DNA of 64,000 bases from Candidatus Parcubacteria bacterium (GCA_021731405.1 JAKFXN010000004.1:1-64000), one strand, 5' to 3'; shown: positions 30,374-38,535, counted from the stretch's first letter. The notes: a model not told the origin generated them from the sequence alone. Program-made: numbers and translations.

Positions 30374-31078
30374 TTAGTACCTGATTCTTGCGTTGAGTGT
30401 ATCATCGTATCTGACTCTGAGCATTCTACGATGTCCGGTAAAAGGAAGTCTATCGTGCAGCGTAATGAGATTGTTGACAAAAAGTAAGTCCCCGGCCTCC
30501 CACTTGTGACTTACTAACAGACAGCTTTGGATAATCGCATCGACGTGCTGGTATACCTCATCTTCAGAAAACTTACCTGACTTAATGATAAAGTTTGTCT
30601 CAACTTTTGAACGGTACCGAACCACTCTTTCTCCCTCTGTAACAACAAGTGGGTAACGAATTCGTGCCTGCGGATTTGCAAGTGCCGAGTATTCGATAAT
30701 CACATCATTTAGCCCAGGTATCGCATCAATAGCAGCGGCAGCTTTTCTTCCATCAAAGAGACGTGTTTCACCTCCTGAAGATGAAGGTTTAATACAACCA
30801 AGAGCAAAGTATGGAATGATTCTACTATCGTTAGAAATACCCTCAGTGTGCAAGGCAAGTATGTCATTTGAGCCTGTAGCGTCTAGGGTGTGATACCCAA
30901 AATTCTCCCCTAGGTCTGTGCCAGCAAGGGTGCAAATAACCAGCATGTCACTTTCAATTTTTACCGAAGGCTCAATCTTTACTAATGCCCAGCCTTCTGT
31001 GGGTAGGTTGGCAGAAAGAAAGGGAAGCAAGGTGCTTTTCACACTTGCTTTTGTATCAAGAAAAAGAACGTTACTCAT
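30374..31078 (-). CDS. TauD/TfdA-family Fe(II)/2-oxoglutarate dioxygenase-like protein
   Basis: 234 residues. The first iron ligand pair reads LHTEGI (HxE, as in clavaminate synthase, instead of HxD). The GGETRLFDGR loop is typical of TauD/TfdA. The second His and the 2-oxoglutarate Arg fit ITLHDRLPFTGHRRMLRVRY. The family oxidises small organic compounds with O2. Such an enzyme is unexpected in a reduced, mostly fermentative genome. The start at 31078 follows AGGAG with 6 bases spacing. Confidence 0.8.
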   Translation of the reverse strand: MSNVLFLDTKASVKSTLLPFLSANLPTEGWALVKIEPSVKIESDMLVICTLAGTDLGENFGYHTLDATGSNDILALHTEGISNDSRIIPYFALGCIKPSSSGGETRLFDGRKAAAAIDAIPGLNDVIIEYSALANPQARIRYPLVVTEGERVVRYRSKVETNFIIKSGKFSEDEVYQHVDAIIQSCLLVSHKWEAGDLLFVNNLITLHDRLPFTGHRRMLRVRYDDTLNARIRY

Positions 31079-31177
31079 GAGCATCTCCTGTGTTGTGAAT
31101 GTTCAGTCCTAGTATTGAAAATACAACACTATTATGAATTTGTCTACGGGCAATAAATATGTTCAGGAAGTTCAAAA

Positions 31178-31209
31178 AATAGGAGTCCGACACAAGTCGG
31201 ACTCCTATT
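31178..31209 (-). terminator. Terminator of the 31303-31869 gene
   Basis: ATAGGAGTCCGAC and its complement (13 base pairs) with ACAA loop, followed on the - strand by six T. Confidence 0.85.
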
Positions 31210-31302
31210 ATATTCTGGGCACGTACTGTCTTCGGGGGGAATTAGTTTGAAGAAATGTGTCTGTGCCTATTTTCTCTAGGTCAGATTAACTTTAGTTAAG
31301 GT

Positions 31303-31869
31303 TTATCTGGTGCGATCTAATGTTTTCTTAATATAATTAACATAGTCGCGATAAATAGTGAGTGTCATCTCTGGGCCCCAACCAGGGCCTAGACGTTGTA
31401 ACAAACTGGATGTCACATCCCATTTGGCGCATTCATACGGACTTTTATCTGGGAGATGGATTATATGATTTTTTCCGTCTAGGAATAAAGTCATGCGTTC
31501 TTGATCATTATTATTTTGAATTTCTTCCCAGCGACGCCCGTACTCTTCTGTCAAACCTTCAAACTCTCTTTCTAGATTTTTAATTTGGGTTTCAAGATTT
31601 GGTTGCCAGCCCCCTCTACCTTCAATCACGGTATCTTCACGGAGCGTATCAGGAGACGTTTCCTCTTGTGAGAGACTTTCATTTCTGTTTTGCTCTTCTT
31701 GTAGAAGCTGGGCTCTCCTAAGACTTAAGGTGTGAACAGCATCAAAATTATTGTTTGCTACGGATTCCCTTATCTGCTCCTCAGTTTGTCGTATTTGTTC
31801 CTCAATCGGATACCTATTATCAATATTTTCACCCAGCCCAGTTTGTCTTATATATTCAGGTCCTAACAT
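31303..31869 (-). CDS. Hydrophilic coiled-coil protein of unknown function
   Basis: About 188 residues from the ATG at 31869 (an upstream start at 31932 is possible). Charged helices dominate: YPIEEQIRQTEEQIRESV and LETQIKNLEREFEGLTEEYG suggest coiled coil. A C-terminal part with IHLPDKSPYECAKWD and RLGPGWGPEM may form a small domain. No signal, no known family. It is a single gene with its own terminator. Confidence 0.6.
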   Translation of the reverse strand: MLGPEYIRQTGLGENIDNRYPIEEQIRQTEEQIRESVANNNFDAVHTLSLRRAQLLQEEQNRNESLSQEETSPDTLREDTVIEGRGGWQPNLETQIKNLEREFEGLTEEYGRRWEEIQNNNDQERMTLFLDGKNHIIHLPDKSPYECAKWDVTSSLLQRLGPGWGPEMTLTIYRDYVNYIKKTLDRTR

Positions 31870-31968
31870 TCTTTTATTAAAGCATAAAATTAATACATTA
31901 GTAATCTGTCTAATTTCTGAAGGTAGAAACACTAAATACAGATTAATGCCTTGCTGAGCAAGGAAAAT

Positions 31969-32143
31969 GGGCGGCTATCGGGGTAATATTTCCCTACGGG
32001 AACGGTACAGTCTTCATAGCTCACTTCGCCAAAGGCTCGCTCCGCTATATTCAGACTCTTCGATTCCCGAACGGAAGCAAAGCAGTTTGCTTCCTTAGCC
32101 GTCCTCTACGTAAAAATCCCCCGAAGGGGATTCTTACTACGAG
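31969..32143 (-). repeat. tRNA-tail module E, behind tRNA-His
   Basis: Read on the - strand: terminator-like hairpin (AATCCCC/GGGGGATT), inverted part 1 GAGGACGGCTA, hairpin GGAAGCAAA/TTTGCTTCC, inverted part 2 GTTCGGGAATCGAA. The split is exactly at the acceptor/T-arm border. One composite hairpin follows (AGTCT...AGACT, ATAGC...GCTAT, GGAGCGA/GTGA sides, tip CCTTTGG). It ends with a direct copy CCCGATAGCCGCCC (31969-31982; original 32143-32156, 14 of 14). It is followed by a CCTTGCT-AGCAAGG-type hairpin. Confidence 0.75.
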
Positions 32144-32216
32144 GGCGGCTATCGGGAATCGAACCCGAATAGCCGGTACCACAAACCGGAGTAATAACCG
32201 TTATACCATAGCCGCC
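32144..32216 (-). tRNA. tRNA-His (anticodon GTG)
   Basis: Acceptor GCGGCTA/TAGCCGC with the extra G-1 opposite C73 typical of tRNA-His, anticodon loop TTTGTGG giving GTG, T-arm TCGGG-TTCGATT-CCCGA. CCA not encoded. Confidence 0.94.
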
Positions 32217-32319
32217 ATACTTGTTTGCTTCACTACTGTGGTGGGACAGTTATACCTATTTTTAATAAAAAAGTCGAGGGGTGCTTTGCGGTTTAAAAAA
32301 GTTGGTGCTACACTAATAT

Positions 32320-32415
32320 ATGAATATGGACCAAGAGCCGCTAATGGTCACCCTTTTTTTCACCTTTATGTTAGGCGCAGGTATTGGCTTTTACCTCGCA
32401 CGACTCGTTTTCTAG
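32320..32415 (+). CDS. 31-residue single-helix membrane protein (possible)
   Basis: A short open frame reading MNMDQEPLMVT then a hydrophobic helix (LFFTFMLGAGIGFYLARLVF). It ends 30 bases before the YibE/F start in the same direction. TACACTAATAT just upstream resembles a -10 element, so it may be leaderless. Its coherent single-helix pattern supports it as a real small protein; there is no homology evidence. Confidence 0.4.
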   Translation: MNMDQEPLMVTLFFTFMLGAGIGFYLARLVF

Positions 32416-32444
32416 CGGCATTATCATCTAAGTACGTTTGTTGT

Positions 32445-33740
32445 ATGAATCTTAAAAGTTTCGTGGGAGTTTGGTTATTCTTGTGTTTGAGTTTTTTTGT
32501 GTCTCCGGTGCAGGCGCAGGAAGTGCATCAAGAGTTTCAGGAGACGGTTAAAGCCGAGGTAATTGAGATTACTGCGCAATATGAGCGTGACATTATGGGT
32601 ACTGGGGCGACTACCACTGTGCAAGAGATGCGTATCCAAATCAAAGGCGGTCTGCGAGAAGGAGAGGTGGTGCGTCTTGATAACGACCTTGTGGTGCTTG
32701 AAGAAGGAGATAAAATTTTTGTGAACCGACTCCAATCAATTGATGGCGCAGAGTACTATGTCTTTAAAGATGTGGAGCGACGGTTACCGCTTTTAATACT
32801 GGTAGGTATTTTTGTCCTTTTGGTTATTTGGCTTTCAGGTATGCAAGGGGTGCGAGCAGTTTTGAGCCTTGGACTCAGTATTGGTTCGATTATTTTCCTC
32901 CTTATCCCGGCCCTTTTGGCCGGCTATTCACCGGCACTTACAAGTCTCGTGATTGCAGGACTTATCTTGAGCGTTACCCTCTTCTTTACGCACGGCTTTA
33001 AGCCAAGAGTGTTCATCACTTTCCTCGGTACCTTTGGAGCGGTGTTTGCCACCTGTGTGATTGCTTGGATATGGGTAGAGTGGATGCGCTTCACTGGCTT
33101 TAGTGACGACTCTTCGGTCTACCTCAACTTTGCAACAGGCGGAACTATTGATCTTACAGGACTACTCCTTGGTGGAATTATTATCGGACTCCTTGGTGTA
33201 CTTGATGATGTTTCTATTACACAAGCATCAGTGGTACAAGAACTCAAAGGCGCAAACCCGCAGTTTGGTTTTAAAGATTTGTACCAGCGGGCGCTTCGGG
33301 TAGGGCGAGACCATGTCGGGTCACTGGTGAACACACTTGCGCTCGCGTACGCCGGTGCGTCTTTGCCGATGCTTCTTCTCTTTGCGTACTCAGACTCTTC
33401 AATGATAATGCTGGTAAACCAAGAAGTACTTGCCGCTGAAGTGCTTCGAATTGTGGTTGGTAGTATCGGACTTATCTTAGCGGTACCGTTTACTACCGCC
33501 ATGGCCGCCTGGTACTTCAAAGATAAATTTGTGGATCCAAATGAAGATGCGGGACACTCACACGGACACAGTCATGGACACGCAGTCCCGGCGGAAGCAG
33601 AGCACTCACATAAGGAACATCAACATGAGCATTCTGGGCATGAACACCATGACCATATTCATGACGAGCACGAACATGATCATCATGAACACAAGCCACA
33701 CGACCATAAACATCACGCTCATGCGCACCACAACCACTAA
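32445..33740 (+). CDS. YibE/F-family membrane protein with His-rich tail
   Basis: 431 residues: signal peptide (ending near VQAQEV), an extracytoplasmic beta domain, then about eight transmembrane helices with the YibE/F landmarks GLLGVLDDVSITQ and GRDHVGSLVNTLALAYAGA. The C-terminal tail of about 63 residues contains 28 histidines in HSHGH/HEHH patterns, a likely metal sink. The family function is uncertain; a transport role is often assumed. ATG 32445 sets a proper signal peptide. Confidence 0.88.
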   Translation: MNLKSFVGVWLFLCLSFFVSPVQAQEVHQEFQETVKAEVIEITAQYERDIMGTGATTTVQEMRIQIKGGLREGEVVRLDNDLVVLEEGDKIFVNRLQSIDGAEYYVFKDVERRLPLLILVGIFVLLVIWLSGMQGVRAVLSLGLSIGSIIFLLIPALLAGYSPALTSLVIAGLILSVTLFFTHGFKPRVFITFLGTFGAVFATCVIAWIWVEWMRFTGFSDDSSVYLNFATGGTIDLTGLLLGGIIIGLLGVLDDVSITQASVVQELKGANPQFGFKDLYQRALRVGRDHVGSLVNTLALAYAGASLPMLLLFAYSDSSMIMLVNQEVLAAEVLRIVVGSIGLILAVPFTTAMAAWYFKDKFVDPNEDAGHSHGHSHGHAVPAEAEHSHKEHQHEHSGHEHHDHIHDEHEHDHHEHKPHDHKHHAHAHHNH

Positions 33741-33800
33741 AAGATGAGTTATAATTTAGAAAGATTTAAGTGGTACGGTTTAAAAAATAAGTAATTATCT

Positions 33801-34193
33801 ATGAAAAATTTTGTGGCTGAGTTTAAAGCTTTTGCGATGCGAGGTAATGTGATTGACTTGGCAGTGGCGGTCGTTATTGGCGCAGCGTTTGGGAAAATTG
33901 TTTCTTCACTCGTTGAAAATATTGTGACCCCACTCATCGGGGTGCTTTTAGGAGGAGTTAATTTTAGCGGGCTCTCGCTTCAAATAGGGGAGTCAGTTAT
34001 TACCTACGGAATATTCTTGCAAAGCATTTTTGACTTTGTGATTATTGCACTCGCTATCTTTATGGCTATCAAAGCACTGGCAAACTTACAGAAAAAAGAA
34101 GAAGCAGCACCCGAAGCACCAAAACCAACACCAGAAGATGTCCTACTCCTGCGTGAGATTAGAGACAGTCTACGGAATCGACATTCAAACTAA
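33801..34193 (+). CDS. mscL: Large-conductance mechanosensitive channel
   Basis: 130 residues. The N-terminal amphipathic helix (NFVAEFKAFAMRGNVIDLAV) and first pore helix with AVVIGAAFGKIV are classic MscL, followed by a second helix and a charged C-terminal bundle with a Pro/Glu spacer. It opens under membrane tension to release solutes. It is a single gene with its own terminator. Confidence 0.95.
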   Translation: MKNFVAEFKAFAMRGNVIDLAVAVVIGAAFGKIVSSLVENIVTPLIGVLLGGVNFSGLSLQIGESVITYGIFLQSIFDFVIIALAIFMAIKALANLQKKEEAAPEAPKPTPEDVLLLREIRDSLRNRHSN

Positions 34194-34203
34194 CAGAAGA
34201 CAA

Positions 34204-34232
34204 AACATGACCTGCTAAGGGTCATTTTTTGT
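34204..34232 (+). terminator. Terminator of mscL
   Basis: ATGACC/GGTCAT stem followed by six T, 10 bases after the stop. Confidence 0.7.
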
Positions 34233-34330
34233 TGCCTTGAGACCGTCTTTTGTGGAGCAGAAAACATTTTTTTTACCCTGAACACTATGCAAGCCCGCAA
34301 ACGGTTGCTGTAACTGGTTTTTGAAAAAAG

Positions 34331-34339
34331 TTATCCACA
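34331..34339 (+). promoter_or_regulatory. DnaA-box consensus upstream of the ribonucleotide reductase operon
   Basis: TTATCCACA, an exact match to the DnaA-box consensus, lies about 290 bases before nrdB in a 430-base non-coding region. DnaA boxes near nrd promoters are known in other bacteria. A single 9-mer can arise by chance; no second box was seen nearby. Confidence 0.45.
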
Positions 34340-34464
34340 CAAATAAGCAGGGGATACAATAAAAAAAGCTTTAGGTTAGCCATTTGCTAAAATGTGAACG
34401 CTTTTTTAAAGAATGGTATTATCTAGGGACGCACGAGTCTCTCCACCGTGTGTCGGAGGTAACT

Positions 34465-34497
34465 ATGACACGCTTGTATTTCAAGCTATGCAACTAG
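34465..34497 (+). CDS. Possible 10-codon leader peptide before nrdB
   Basis: ATG followed by nine codons (MTRLYFKLCN) and a stop, with GGAGG 5 bases upstream. Strong SDs are uncommon in front of housekeeping genes in this window, so the placement is notable. The surrounding 34233-34626 holds no other gene I can support. It may be a translated leader with a regulatory role, or chance. Confidence 0.3.
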   Translation: MTRLYFKLCN

Positions 34498-34626
34498 AAC
34501 GCATGGTGTTGTCTATAGCTACGTCATCTTTCTTAAACCTAATTGAGCAGTACACACACGTGTACGCATCACCGTCGCTTATGTTTGTGAGAGATGAGCA
34601 GAGATCTCCATTTAATAAATTTATTC

Positions 34627-35952
34627 ATGTCTAAAAGTATGGAAATCAAAAGTATTCGTAAACGAGATGGATCAGTTCAAGAATTCAACATCGACAAAAT
34701 CGAAGGTGCTATTCTGAAGGCTCTCTACGAAACGAAGGAGGGGGAGGCAGCTGATGCAAAGCGTGTCGCTGAACTCGTTCACCAAAAAACGATTGCCATG
34801 TGTGTACAAGCTGCAACAGCGGCGCCTGACGACCCAAAAGCAAAGAAGTGTGTGGATGGACATCCGGCGGTGGAGGAAGTCCAAGACTTGGTGGAGCAGG
34901 CGCTCATGGAGCTCGACTACTTCGAGACTGCCAAGGCATACATCATTTATCGTAACGCGCGAAAGAAACTGCGTGAGCGAGATATCTTTAAGAAGCGGAC
35001 AAACCTCAAGCCGTACGAATATCCAGAACTCTACGAGTATGTGAGTTCGGTGCGACACTCATACTGGATTCATACTGAGTTTAACTACACGAGTGATGTG
35101 AACGACTTCCATGTGAACGTGTCTGCGGCAGAACGAAATACTATCAAGAACGCCATGCTTGCTATCGCACAGATTGAAGTAGCAGTGAAGACCTTCTGGG
35201 GAGACATCTACAAAAAAATGCCGAAGCCAGAAATCGGTGCGGTTGGATTTACTTTTGCAGAAAGTGAAGTCCGTCATGCTGACGCCTACTCACACCTGCT
35301 TGAGATTCTTGGTCTCAATGAAGAGTTTGAAAAGATTACCCAGGTGCCAGTAATGCAAGAGCGTATTAAGTACCTAGAAAAGACTATCACCCTTGCGCGG
35401 ACTGACGAAAACCGCCAGTACATGCACTCTGTGCTTCTGTTCTCGCTCTTTATCGAGCATGTGTCGCTCTTCTCACAGTTCCTGATTATGATGTCTTTCA
35501 ACAAGCATCGAAACCTCTTTAAGGGTATTAGCAACGCGGTGGAAGCAACGTCTAAGGAGGAGCAAATTCACGGCATGTTTGGTATCGACGTTATCAATAC
35601 CATCAAGAAGGAACACCCAGAATGGTTTGACGATGCGTGCAAAGAAATGATTATCAAAGCCTGTCACGAAGCCTTTGCAGCTGAGAGTAAGGTAGTAGAT
35701 TGGATTTACGAAGCAGGGGAACTCGATTTCTTGCCATCAGCCAACGTGAAGGAGTTTATTAAGCATCGATTCAACAACTCTTTGGTAGCTATCGGACTAC
35801 CACGTATCTTTGAAGTAAGTGAAGCCCTGCTTGAGGAAACAGATTGGTTTGATAATGAGGTAATTGCCACAAAGCATGTTGATTTCTTCCACAAGCGCTC
35901 AATCAACTACAATAAGCGAAGTGCGAGTGTAACGAGTGACGATTTGTTTTAA
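34627..35952 (+). CDS. nrdB: Ribonucleotide reductase small subunit with N-terminal ATP-cone
   Basis: 441 residues. The first 100 or so form an ATP-cone (IKSIRKRDGSVQEFNIDKIE and VEEVQDLVEQALME), normally found on the large subunit. The ferritin-like domain keeps the metal ligands: Asp in NYTSDVNDF, Glu214 and His217 in ESEVRH, Glu in FIEHVS, and EEQIH; Tyr221 stands at the radical position. It makes the radical for dNTP synthesis in the cytoplasm. nrdA follows after 29 bases. Overall activity control by dATP/ATP is probably through this subunit. Confidence 0.92.
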   Translation: MSKSMEIKSIRKRDGSVQEFNIDKIEGAILKALYETKEGEAADAKRVAELVHQKTIAMCVQAATAAPDDPKAKKCVDGHPAVEEVQDLVEQALMELDYFETAKAYIIYRNARKKLRERDIFKKRTNLKPYEYPELYEYVSSVRHSYWIHTEFNYTSDVNDFHVNVSAAERNTIKNAMLAIAQIEVAVKTFWGDIYKKMPKPEIGAVGFTFAESEVRHADAYSHLLEILGLNEEFEKITQVPVMQERIKYLEKTITLARTDENRQYMHSVLLFSLFIEHVSLFSQFLIMMSFNKHRNLFKGISNAVEATSKEEQIHGMFGIDVINTIKKEHPEWFDDACKEMIIKACHEAFAAESKVVDWIYEAGELDFLPSANVKEFIKHRFNNSLVAIGLPRIFEVSEALLEETDWFDNEVIATKHVDFFHKRSINYNKRSASVTSDDLF

Positions 35953-35981
35953 GAGTTTGTTAGTAATTGTAATTTACGTAT

Positions 35982-37670
35982 ATGGAACCGTGGTATTGGT
36001 TGAATGACAACAGTCGGGGATTCTTAGATCGAGGATACCTCGCCCCAGGACAAACAGCGGAAGAACGAATTCGCGTAATTGCAGAAGCGGCTGAGAAGTT
36101 TCTCGGACGCCCTGGTTTTGCTGACAAATTTTATGAGTACATGGGGAAGGGGTGGATTTCACTCGCATCTCCAGTGTGGTCAAATTTTGGCGTAAAGAAA
36201 GGACTACCAATCAGTTGCTTCGGTTCGTACGTGGCAGACAGTATGGGGAGTATTCTCTATACCAATGCAGAAGTAGGGATGATGAGTAAGTTTGGCGGTG
36301 GATGCTCCGGCTACTTTGGTGATCTTCGTGAACGAGGCTCTGGCATTTCTGACAATGGACATTCATCGGGTTCAGTACACTTCATGCAGCTCTTTGAGAC
36401 GTTGGTGGATGTGGTGAGTCAGGGGTCAGTTCGTCGCGGACATTTTTCACCGTACCTTCCGGTTGAACACCCAGACATCATGGAATTTTTGGATATCGGA
36501 ACAGAAGGAAACCCAATCCAAAAGCTCACCCACGCTGTTACGGTAACTGATAAGTGGATGGAAGATATGATTGGGGGAGATGAGGAGAAGCGGGCTATCT
36601 GGGCACGAGTCATACAAAGACGCGGAGAAATGGGATATCCGTATATCTTGTTTAAGGATACTGCCAACAAAAACACGGTAGATACCTACAAAGACAAAGG
36701 ACTTACTATCTACGCTAGTAACATGTGTAGTGAAATCATGCTCCCGTCTCGTGAAGACTGGTCGTTTGTGTGTTGTCTCTCATCTATAAACCTTCTCCAC
36801 TACGATGCCTGGAAAGATACCGACTTGGTAGAAACAATGATTTCTTTCTTGGACGCAGTAATGGAAGACTTTATCCAGAAGCTTGAAGCAATGCGCGATA
36901 GTGAAGATTCTGATAAGCGTCTTGGTTTTAGTTTTATGGAACGAGCATACAACTTTGCTAAGGCAAACCGCGCCCTTGGACTCGGTGTACTCGGCTGGCA
37001 CTCACTACTGCAAGCCAAGCACCTTTCATTTGAAGCAGAAGAAGCACAAGCACTCAACGTAGAAGTATTTAAATTAATAAAGGAGCAAGCTGACGCAGCA
37101 AGTAAGAAGCTTGCTGTAGAACTCGGTGAACCAGAAGTACTCAAGGGATATGGTCGCCGCAACACTACGCTTCTGGCTATTGCGCCAACTACTTCAAGTG
37201 CGTTCATCTTAGGACAGGTATCGCAAGGAATTGAACCTATCTGGTCAAACTGTTACATGAAGGACGTCGCGAAGATGAAGGTGACTATCAAGAACCAATC
37301 ACTCGTCGCACTTTTGGCAGAGAAGGGGAAGGACACCAAAGAAGTGTGGGACAGTATTCGCGATGCAGACGGTTCAGTCCAGCATCTCGATTTCCTGACG
37401 GAAAATGAACGAGCCGTCTTTCGTACCTTTGCTGAGATTGACCAAGCGATGGTCATCAAACAAGCCGCTGATAGACAGGTCTATATCGACCAAGGACAGT
37501 CTCTCAACATTATGGTTGAGCCAGCGACGCCGGTAAAAGAAATCAATCAGCTTTACATCAATGCGTGGAAGCAGGGAATTAAGTCTCTCTACTACCAGCA
37601 CAGTATGAACGCCGCGCAGCAAATGGTTCGAAAGAAGCTCGCTGCAAACGCCAAAGAAGTGAAGGAGTAA
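35982..37670 (+). CDS. nrdA: Ribonucleotide reductase large subunit, class I, lacking an ATP-cone
   Basis: 562 residues, shorter than typical NrdA. It starts directly in the catalytic barrel (LASPVWSNFG, ISCFGSYVADS) with no ATP-cone. Active-site cysteines are visible in LPISCF, NMCSEI and FVCCLSS. The Tyr pair for radical transfer is in SLYYQHS. The C-terminus ends KLAANAKEVKE with no Cys pair, so the usual swinging-arm re-reduction by thioredoxin is not evident. It pairs with the ATP-cone NrdB upstream. Confidence 0.93.
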   Translation: MEPWYWLNDNSRGFLDRGYLAPGQTAEERIRVIAEAAEKFLGRPGFADKFYEYMGKGWISLASPVWSNFGVKKGLPISCFGSYVADSMGSILYTNAEVGMMSKFGGGCSGYFGDLRERGSGISDNGHSSGSVHFMQLFETLVDVVSQGSVRRGHFSPYLPVEHPDIMEFLDIGTEGNPIQKLTHAVTVTDKWMEDMIGGDEEKRAIWARVIQRRGEMGYPYILFKDTANKNTVDTYKDKGLTIYASNMCSEIMLPSREDWSFVCCLSSINLLHYDAWKDTDLVETMISFLDAVMEDFIQKLEAMRDSEDSDKRLGFSFMERAYNFAKANRALGLGVLGWHSLLQAKHLSFEAEEAQALNVEVFKLIKEQADAASKKLAVELGEPEVLKGYGRRNTTLLAIAPTTSSAFILGQVSQGIEPIWSNCYMKDVAKMKVTIKNQSLVALLAEKGKDTKEVWDSIRDADGSVQHLDFLTENERAVFRTFAEIDQAMVIKQAADRQVYIDQGQSLNIMVEPATPVKEINQLYINAWKQGIKSLYYQHSMNAAQQMVRKKLAANAKEVKE

Positions 37671-37710
37671 AACTAAAAGCGCCGACCCCTAGGGGTTGGT
37701 GCTTTTAGTT
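37671..37710 (+). terminator. Terminator of nrdBA
   Basis: AACTAAAAGC and complement enclosing GACCCC/GGGGTT, 40 bases in all, beginning one base after the nrdA stop. It may act on both strands. Confidence 0.85.
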
Positions 37711-37755
37711 TGTAAACACCACCCTTGCTTGCAAGCTTATTTTTCTAGGAGTACC

Positions 37756-37986
37756 ATGTTTAATACCTCAGGCCAATGGTGGCAGGAGGAGAAACAAGTA
37801 CCTTCACAGAGGAGTAAAAAATGGGAAATCAAACAGGCGGTGACTTTTGCGGCGGCCTACCGACTGAAGAACGGAATCTGCTCACGGGCAGTACCACCAA
37901 AACAACCACAACCAATGGATCCTGCGGTTCCGATACCAGTCATCTCTCAAACACCCGCCTTGCCCGGCAGGCCACCAACCCGGTGA
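37756..37986 (+). CDS. SD-led small ORFan, overlapping a second ORF
   Basis: 76 residues. AGGAG stands 4 bases before the ATG. Composition is basic then Pro-rich, and no family is recognised. It overlaps the ORF at 37821-38033 in another frame, so at least one of the two may not be expressed. The strong SD argues for translation. Confidence 0.4.
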   Translation: MFNTSGQWWQEEKQVPSQRSKKWEIKQAVTFAAAYRLKNGICSRAVPPKQPQPMDPAVPIPVISQTPALPGRPPTR

Positions 37987-38033
37987 GTCAACTGCGGCCT
38001 GGTTGGCACCCCAATCTCAAACCCAAGGGTTGA
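37821..38033 (+). CDS. SD-led small ORFan, Thr/Asn/Gly-rich
   Basis: 70 residues. GAGGAG stands 6 bases before the ATG. The protein is rich in Thr, Asn and Gly, with two or three cysteines (DFCGGLP, GSCGSDT), ending in LRPGWHPNLKPKG. No family recognised. It lies +2 frame to the ORF at 37756. The terminator at 38050-38077 follows its stop by 16 bases, which slightly favours this frame as the functional one. Confidence 0.45.
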   Translation: MGNQTGGDFCGGLPTEERNLLTGSTTKTTTTNGSCGSDTSHLSNTRLARQATNPVSQLRPGWHPNLKPKG

Positions 38034-38049
38034 TTCCAACCCAAGCCAC

Positions 38050-38077
38050 AAAGCCGCCCTTCACCAGGCGGCTTTTC
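38050..38077 (+). terminator. Terminator after the overlapping ORFans
   Basis: AAGCCGCC/GGCGGCTT stem with an 8-base loop and T-run. Confidence 0.8.
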
Positions 38078-38097
38078 ACATTTTAGCTAGGAGATAA

Positions 38098-38126
38098 TTG
38101 ACACTAAGGGTAAGCAGTTGTAGTCT
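38098..38126 (+). promoter_or_regulatory. Promoter of the 38164-38514 ORFan
   Basis: TTGACA and TAGTCT spaced by 17 bases; transcription would start about 30 bases before the ATG. Confidence 0.65.
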
Positions 38127-38163
38127 AAATAGGGTTCTTTTCACAACGCAACAGGAGAAATAG

Positions 38164-38514
38164 ATGCCAGCAGGCAGAAGACAAGAGGGTCGTGTGGGGT
38201 TCGGTCGAAAATCAGTCAAGGACGATAAAAGAAGCCTGACTCCGGCGGCAGATAAAACAGCACCTAAGGCTGCTGAAGATGTAAAGGAATGGTTCGAGAG
38301 AACTGTCGAGGATGAAGATCTGAAGCAATTTGCCCGTGACAACCCTTCCATCTTTCCCTTCGCAGTGGAGCGGGCTAAGAAATATGGTCGCTCTGAAAAG
38401 GAAATCAATGATTTGATTGTTCAGGCCATCACGGCAGAGTACAGTGCCAGACGAGTTCAAAAAAAACACAGAAGGATTGTCGCCGCCTGTCAGTCGTATC
38501 ACAGAACTCCCTAA
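38164..38514 (+). CDS. Basic SD-led ORFan
   Basis: 116 residues, soluble and strongly charged. The start (MPAGRRQEGRVGFGRKSVK) is Arg/Lys/Gly-rich and disordered; the middle (EDVKEWFERTVEDEDLKQFA, AVERAKKYGRSEKEINDLI) is helical. No family recognised. AGGAG lies 6 bases before the ATG. It has its own promoter and terminator, like other ORFan cassettes in the window. A nucleic-acid-binding role would fit the charge pattern but is only a guess. Confidence 0.6.
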   Translation: MPAGRRQEGRVGFGRKSVKDDKRSLTPAADKTAPKAAEDVKEWFERTVEDEDLKQFARDNPSIFPFAVERAKKYGRSEKEINDLIVQAITAEYSARRVQKKHRRIVAACQSYHRTP

Positions 38515-38535
38515 CCGCAGAACCACCTCACCCAC

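Noticed and set aside
34413..34634. A 73-codon open frame upstream of nrdB.
   Set aside because: It overlaps the nrdB start, has no SD, and no coherent protein pattern. The short SD-led frame at 34465 is the better candidate.
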